A DNA stretch of 10,670 nt from contig JAKBAG010000090.1 of NCBI GenBank assembly GCA_021809235.1, positions 1 to 10,670 on the forward strand, read 5' to 3'. The stretch is from Acidobacteriota bacterium (GTDB taxonomy: Bacteria > Acidobacteriota > Terriglobia > Terriglobales > Acidobacteriaceae). The notes under the pieces are model-generated. The model was not told the DNA's origin. It did no database searches and worked only from the letters and a program-made list of their open reading frames with translations. This document shows, piece after piece, positions 7,390 through 10,670 of the stretch. Position numbers and translations under genes: made by a program. The first letter of the stretch is position 1. Each line of letters opens with the position of its first letter.

Positions 7390-8571
7390 ATGTACGGCAG
7401 TTTTCAGCAGCATCTTGAAGCCCGTCTCGCAGCCATTGAAGCCGATGGACTCACCAAGCGCGAGCGACTCATGGAAGGTCCGCAGCAGACCCACGTTGCC
7501 GTTGGCTCCGGCAGCGTGCTCAACCTCTGCGCCAACAACTACCTTGGGCTTGCCAACCACCCCGCAATCCTGGCCGCCGCGCATCAGGCGCTCGACCAGT
7601 GGGGCTTCGGCATGGCCAGTGTCCGCTTTATCTGCGGCACGCAGTCGCTGCACCGCACACTCGAGCAGCGCCTCAGTCAGTTCCTGTCCACCGACGACAC
7701 AATCCTCTACAGCTCTTGCTTCGATGCCAACGGCGGCGTCTTTGAAACCCTCCTCGACGCCGAAGACGCGATTCTCTCCGACGAACTCAACCACGCCAGC
7801 ATCATCGATGGCATCCGCCTCTGCAAGGCTGCGCGCTTCCGCTACCGCAACGGAGACATGACCGATCTGGAAGCCCAGCTGCAACAGGCCTCCGGCGCAC
7901 GATACCGGCTCATCGTGACCGACGGCGTCTTCTCCATGGACGGCTTCGTCGCCAAACTCGACCGCATCTGCGATCTCGCCGAAAAGCACCACGCGCTCGT
8001 CATGGTCGATGACTCCCACGCGGTTGGGTTCTTCGGCCCCGGAGGTCGCGGCACACCGGCGCTGTTTGACGTGCAGCAGCGCGTGGACATCGTCAGCGGC
8101 ACTCTGGGCAAGGCTCTTGGCGGAGCCAGCGGCGGCTACATTAGCGGTCGCAAGGCCATTGTGGATCTGCTGCGGCAGCGCTCGCGGCCCTACCTGTTTT
8201 CCAACTCCGTCGCACCGCCGATCGTTGCCGCCACACTGCAGGCACTCGATCTTGTCAGCCAGTCTGCCGCACTGCTGGACTCGCTGCGCGAGAACACGCG
8301 CTTCTTCCGGGAGTCGCTGGTGGCCGCAGGCTTCACCCTTCAGCCCGGTGACCACCCCATCGTTCCCATCCTCTTTGGCGATGCCGCAGTAGCCGTGCGC
8401 GTGGCTGAGCGTATGCTGGCCAAGGGCGTTTACGTTGTCGCTTTCAGCTACCCTGTAGTGCCCATGGGCAAAGCCCGCATCCGCACCCAGATTTCAGCTG
8501 CGCACTCCCGCGCCGACCTCGAATTTGCGGTGCACTGTTTCGTGGAAACAAAGGCCGAACTGGGTATCTGA
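7390..8571 (+). CDS. kbl: Glycine C-acetyltransferase (2-amino-3-ketobutyrate CoA ligase)
   Basis: Kbl is a PLP enzyme of the alpha-oxoamine synthase family. It cleaves 2-amino-3-ketobutyrate with CoA into glycine and acetyl-CoA, taking the unstable Tdh product directly. The 393-residue length fits (E. coli 398). Visible are CANNYLGLANHP (47-58), the Kbl-typical SVRFICGTQ (77-85), N134-H135 with the PLP-stacking histidine, S182, D207 and H210 in VDDSHAVG, and the Schiff-base lysine K241 in SGTLGKALGG. All are offset by a constant three residues or so from the E. coli enzyme. The Shine-Dalgarno AAGGAG overlaps the tdh stop codon and is 5 nt from the ATG, indicating one transcript and probably coupled translation. 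BioF, HemA and serine palmitoyltransferase are relatives, but the RFICGTQ motif and the tdh neighbour favour Kbl. Confidence 0.97.
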   Translation: MYGSFQQHLEARLAAIEADGLTKRERLMEGPQQTHVAVGSGSVLNLCANNYLGLANHPAILAAAHQALDQWGFGMASVRFICGTQSLHRTLEQRLSQFLSTDDTILYSSCFDANGGVFETLLDAEDAILSDELNHASIIDGIRLCKAARFRYRNGDMTDLEAQLQQASGARYRLIVTDGVFSMDGFVAKLDRICDLAEKHHALVMVDDSHAVGFFGPGGRGTPALFDVQQRVDIVSGTLGKALGGASGGYISGRKAIVDLLRQRSRPYLFSNSVAPPIVAATLQALDLVSQSAALLDSLRENTRFFRESLVAAGFTLQPGDHPIVPILFGDAAVAVRVAERMLAKGVYVVAFSYPVVPMGKARIRTQISAAHSRADLEFAVHCFVETKAELGI

Positions 8572-8601
8572 CAGGCTACTGCTGCCTCGTCCGATACCCA
8601 G
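8560..8601. terminator. Long hairpin over the kbl stop codon, candidate terminator in a convergent spacer
   Basis: Perfect 9-bp arms CTGGGTATC (8560-8568) and GATACCCAG (8593-8601). Inside them GAC (8570-8572) pairs with GTC (8589-8591), and AGGC (8573-8576) with GCCT (8584-8587), leaving one mismatch, one bulged C and a 7-nt loop. That gives about 16 base pairs. On the minus strand, downstream of the M20 gene, it is followed by a partly U-rich tail (TTCGGCCTTTGTTT). On the plus strand the tail is GC-rich. It is best read as a terminator for the M20 transcript and a 3'-end stabiliser for tdh-kbl (inference). Confidence 0.5.
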
Positions 8602-8643
8602 CCCGGCCCTGTTGTGCGCGCGCTGCCGCATTTCGCCGCGACT

Positions 8644-8673
8644 AACGGGAGCGCTACACTCACCACTCCCGTT
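8644..8673. terminator. Second inverted repeat in the kbl / M20 convergent spacer
   Basis: Perfect 8-bp arms AACGGGAG (8644-8651) and CTCCCGTT (8666-8673) with a 14-nt loop, 21 nt past the M20 stop on the minus strand. No U-tract follows on either strand, so termination activity is uncertain. Confidence 0.35.
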
Positions 8674-8694
8674 GCCGCTGCTGCATGCCATGCT

Positions 8695-10134
8695 TTACTC
8701 GTCGCCAACCGCCTTGGAGAAGCCATACATGAACTGCAGCGCCTTGGTGTAGGAGTCGATCGGCAGCCGTTCATCCTGCCCATGCATCCGCTCGTCGCCG
8801 CGCTCCAGTGCAATGCCGGAGAAGCCGTAGCAGGGAATCCCGGCCTTGGCGAAATAGATGCTGTCAGAAGCACCATCCTCCATGATCGGCGTCACCGGTG
8901 TTCCCGGCCAGATGGCCTGCACCATCGCATCCAGTGGCTTGAAGACCTCCGGCATTGGCGGCGGCGGTGTCATCGCCTGCCGGTCCGGTGCCGTTTCGGA
9001 GACCACCCCGGCATCAGAGACATACTTCACGCTTAGCTTGGAGTCCCCAAACAGGGCAATCAACTGCTGACGGATCTGCTCCGGGGAGTGCCCAGGAAAG
9101 ATGCGGCAGTTCACATTTGCCTGCGCCGTCTGCGGCAGTGCGTTGTTGGCGTGCCCGCCCCAGAGTCGCGTGGCCACGCAGGTGGTGCGGAAGTTCGAGT
9201 TAAAGTCGGGAGACAGGGCCGAGAGCCGCGCAGCCGCGGCCATATCCGGCGGCGTCTTCAGTATGGCGCGCATATCCTCGCCCACCTGTCCGTGCTCCTG
9301 CTTGGCCATGGCCGTAAAATACTCGCGCGTCACGCTGTTCAGCTCAAAAGGAAAGCTGTAGGTGGCCAGTTTGTTCAACGCAGCCATCAGCTCATAGATG
9401 GCATTGTCCGGTCGGGGCAGGGAACTGTGTCCGCCGCGGTTGTATGCCGTCACCTGGAAATCGGAGTAGACCTTTTCCGTCGCCTCCACGTCGGCCACCA
9501 CTGCCTTGCCGTTTTGCAACTCCACGCCTCCGGAGTCCGGATTGATCACAAAGGCCGCATCCACCAGCTCGCGATGATGCTCCACCAGCCAGCTTGCGCC
9601 ATTGGACTTGCCACCTTCCTCATCCGCAGTCAGAGCCAGAATCATGCCCCGCCGAGGATGGTACCCTTCGCGATGCAGCCGCAGGAACGTAGCCACCACC
9701 GTAGCGTCGGAGTCCTTCATGTCCTGCGTTCCGCGCCCATAGTAGTAACCATCCTTTTCCACAAACTGGAAGGGATCGGTATGCCAGTCCGAGCGCAGCG
9801 CCTCCACGACATCCACGTGGCACAGAAACAGCACAGGCTTCTCGCTCTTGTCTGTGCCCGGATAGTCAACTACAAGATTCATCTTGCGAGCGTTTGGACC
9901 CAGCAGGTGCAGGTCAGCGGCGGGAAATCCTGCATCCAGAAATCGCTTTTGCATCGCCTGGGTCGCCGTCGTCACGTTGCCCTGAGGCGTGTCCGTAGTG
10001 TTGATCTCAATCAGTTGCTTGAAGATTGCGCGCGCCTCGGCCAGATCTGCCGGAGGAACAGGAGTTGCCGACTGCGCCACGGCGGTGGCCGTCAGCAGCG
10101 CAGCAGTAGCGAGTGTAAGGGTTTTCCGGAACAT
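8695..10134 (-). CDS. Exported M20-family zinc metallopeptidase
   Basis: A 479-residue M20/M25/M40-family hydrolase, in the group of carboxypeptidases and aminoacylases that cut small peptides or N-acyl amino acids with two zinc ions. A signal peptide is visible: MFRK, hydrophobic residues 5-17, and an A-V-A site at 18-20. The catalytic domain has H106 and D108 in LCHVDVV, the bridging D138 in GRGTQDMK, the catalytic E172 with ligand E173 in TADEEGG, D200 in NPDSGG, and the last ligand H451 in RMHGQDE. The inserted dimerisation domain (about 220-370) carries RGGHSS with H236 and GGHANNALP. All five metal ligands and the general base are present, so the enzyme should be active. The substrate cannot be told from sequence. 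The start ATG 10134 gives the signal peptide, although no strong Shine-Dalgarno precedes it. It converges on kbl and diverges from the VOC gene. Confidence 0.93.
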   Translation of the reverse strand: MFRKTLTLATAALLTATAVAQSATPVPPADLAEARAIFKQLIEINTTDTPQGNVTTATQAMQKRFLDAGFPAADLHLLGPNARKMNLVVDYPGTDKSEKPVLFLCHVDVVEALRSDWHTDPFQFVEKDGYYYGRGTQDMKDSDATVVATFLRLHREGYHPRRGMILALTADEEGGKSNGASWLVEHHRELVDAAFVINPDSGGVELQNGKAVVADVEATEKVYSDFQVTAYNRGGHSSLPRPDNAIYELMAALNKLATYSFPFELNSVTREYFTAMAKQEHGQVGEDMRAILKTPPDMAAAARLSALSPDFNSNFRTTCVATRLWGGHANNALPQTAQANVNCRIFPGHSPEQIRQQLIALFGDSKLSVKYVSDAGVVSETAPDRQAMTPPPPMPEVFKPLDAMVQAIWPGTPVTPIMEDGASDSIYFAKAGIPCYGFSGIALERGDERMHGQDERLPIDSYTKALQFMYGFSKAVGDE

Positions 10135-10176
10135 GTCCGTGATCTTATGCCGTCAGATTCAGGCAAGGCAATGCAA

Positions 10177-10205
10177 ATCGTATGACCTGGGGCATTTCCT
10201 GTCGT
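10177..10205 (-). promoter_or_regulatory. Candidate sigma-70-type promoter for the M20 peptidase gene
   Basis: On the minus strand ACGACA (10200-10205) and TACGAT (10177-10182) each match four of six consensus positions with the ideal 17-nt spacer. It would give a leader of roughly 35 nt. The -35 overlaps an inverted repeat. Such matches are common by chance. Confidence 0.3.
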
Positions 10206-10226
10206 CGCCGACAGTTGGCCCCAACT
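10188..10226. repeat. Nested and overlapping inverted repeats in the M20 / VOC divergent spacer
   Basis: TGGGGC (10188-10193) pairs with GCCCCA (10218-10223). It encloses CTGTCG (10199-10204) / CGACAG (10209-10214) with a TCGC loop. A third, overlapping repeat AGTTGG-CC-CCAACT covers 10213-10226. It could be an operator or an RNA structure between the divergent genes; no known regulator site was recognised. Confidence 0.4.
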
Positions 10227-10271
10227 TGTCCTGGTTCCCTGGTCTGCGTTTCCAGATAAATAGCTTTACTT

Positions 10272-10289
10272 CAGCCCGCAGTGCGGCTG
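10272..10289. repeat. Short inverted repeat upstream of the VOC gene
   Basis: CAGCC + GC (with one bulged C) pairs with GC + GGCTG around a 3-nt loop. It lies about 100 bases before the VOC start. The function is unknown and it may be chance. Confidence 0.25.
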
Positions 10290-10318
10290 GCTTGGCGGAG
10301 AAGCAACGCATTTTCTGC

Positions 10319-10348
10319 TTGCGCAAACCACTCGGCAGCGCCTATCGT
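10319..10348 (+). promoter_or_regulatory. Weak candidate promoter for the VOC gene
   Basis: TTGCGC (10319-10324) and TATCGT (10343-10348), 18-nt spacer, giving a leader of about 36 nt. Only three and four of six consensus positions match, so this is tentative. A T-rich stretch (10359-10377) follows before the Shine-Dalgarno-like GAGG at 10379-10382. Confidence 0.2.
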
Positions 10349-10390
10349 TCAAGGGAATTTGATTTTTGGGATTTTTCCGAGGTACTGCCC

Positions 10391-10670
10391 ATGCTTTCAC
10401 TGCTGTCGTCCCGATCCGTCTCCCGGCTCACGGCCCAGATCGCTTCTGCTCCTTCCCGCCGCGGCAACCGCCTTGGCCTGCTCGGCGCGCTGGCCGCGCT
10501 GGCCGTCGTAACCGTGCCGCAGTTGAATGCCGCACAGCGGCCGGCCATCACCAGCATCAGCCATCTGGCCACCTATGCCGCAGACATGCAGGCCACGGAC
10601 CGCTACTACGTCGATAGCATCGGAGCTCAGCGTGCGCCCGACCCGGAGAATCCCCGCGGCGTACGATACA
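10391..10670 (+). CDS. VOC-superfamily (glyoxalase-fold) protein, probably exported, 3' end cut by the window edge
   Basis: Ninety-three residues are visible and the frame is open at the right edge. After a long N-terminus the segment ITSISHLATYAADMQATDRYYVDSIGAQ (53-80 in parts) matches the first beta-alpha unit of the vicinal oxygen chelate fold. H58 is in the position of the first metal ligand and a YY pair sits in the following helix. The gene could encode a dioxygenase, glyoxalase-like or binding protein; the visible part does not decide. Residues 1-48 look like an export signal: a polar stretch, then RR at 23-24, a hydrophobic run (28-41) and an A-A-Q end near 47-49. The SRRGNRLGLL core is loosely Tat-like. 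The start ATG 10391 has GAGG 8 nt upstream. It is divergent from the M20 peptidase gene across 256 bases. Confidence 0.72.
   Translation, partial: MLSLLSSRSVSRLTAQIASAPSRRGNRLGLLGALAALAVVTVPQLNAAQRPAITSISHLATYAADMQATDRYYVDSIGAQRAPDPENPRGVRY

Noticed and set aside
6202..8355. A 717-codon open frame on the minus strand opposite tdh and kbl
   Set aside because: It lies wholly antisense to two conserved enzymes with complete motifs, shows no recognisable domain, and is typical of stop-poor antisense frames in GC-rich genes.
9088..10185. A 365-codon plus-strand open frame opposite the M20 peptidase gene
   Set aside because: It is antisense to a gene with all metal ligands intact and shows no recognisable domain.

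Overview
The window looks like an ordinary chromosomal segment of a moderately GC-rich Gram-negative bacterium. My best guess is Acidobacteriota, class Terriglobia (Acidobacteriaceae-like). This rests on the overall character of the proteins, several of them signal-peptide-bearing hydrolases or VOC proteins of types common there, and on base composition; no marker gene in the window proves it. I see no mobile element, CRISPR array, tRNA, rRNA or phage gene. Coding density is high and no gene-free stretch exceeds about 260 bases.

Layout. Positions 1-6194 hold a minus-strand block transcribed from right to left: mfd (transcription-repair coupling factor, 6194-2658), then after 40 bases a secreted DUF885-family putative metallopeptidase (2617-857), then after 97 bases galU (UTP-glucose-1-phosphate uridylyltransferase, 757 to beyond the left edge, last few dozen residues missing). 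These three could share one transcript, though hairpins lie at both junctions. A 151-base divergent spacer (6195-6345) separates mfd from the plus-strand pair tdh-kbl (6346-8571). These two genes are 9 bases apart and encode the two-step conversion of L-threonine to glycine and acetyl-CoA.

The tdh-kbl pair converges on a minus-strand gene for an exported M20-family metallopeptidase (10134-8695). The 123-base convergent spacer carries two hairpins, one of them long and running over the kbl stop codon. A 256-base divergent spacer (10135-10390) with nested inverted repeats then leads to the 5' part of a plus-strand gene for a probably exported VOC-superfamily (glyoxalase-fold) protein, cut by the right edge.

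Functionally this is housekeeping metabolism: DNA repair coupled to transcription, UDP-glucose supply, threonine catabolism, and two exported peptidase-like enzymes that could feed amino acids to catabolism (inference). I found no convincing undescribed system. The items most worth a second look are the intergenic hairpins, the repeat-rich divergent spacer near 10.2 kb, and the unassigned role of the DUF885 protein next to mfd.
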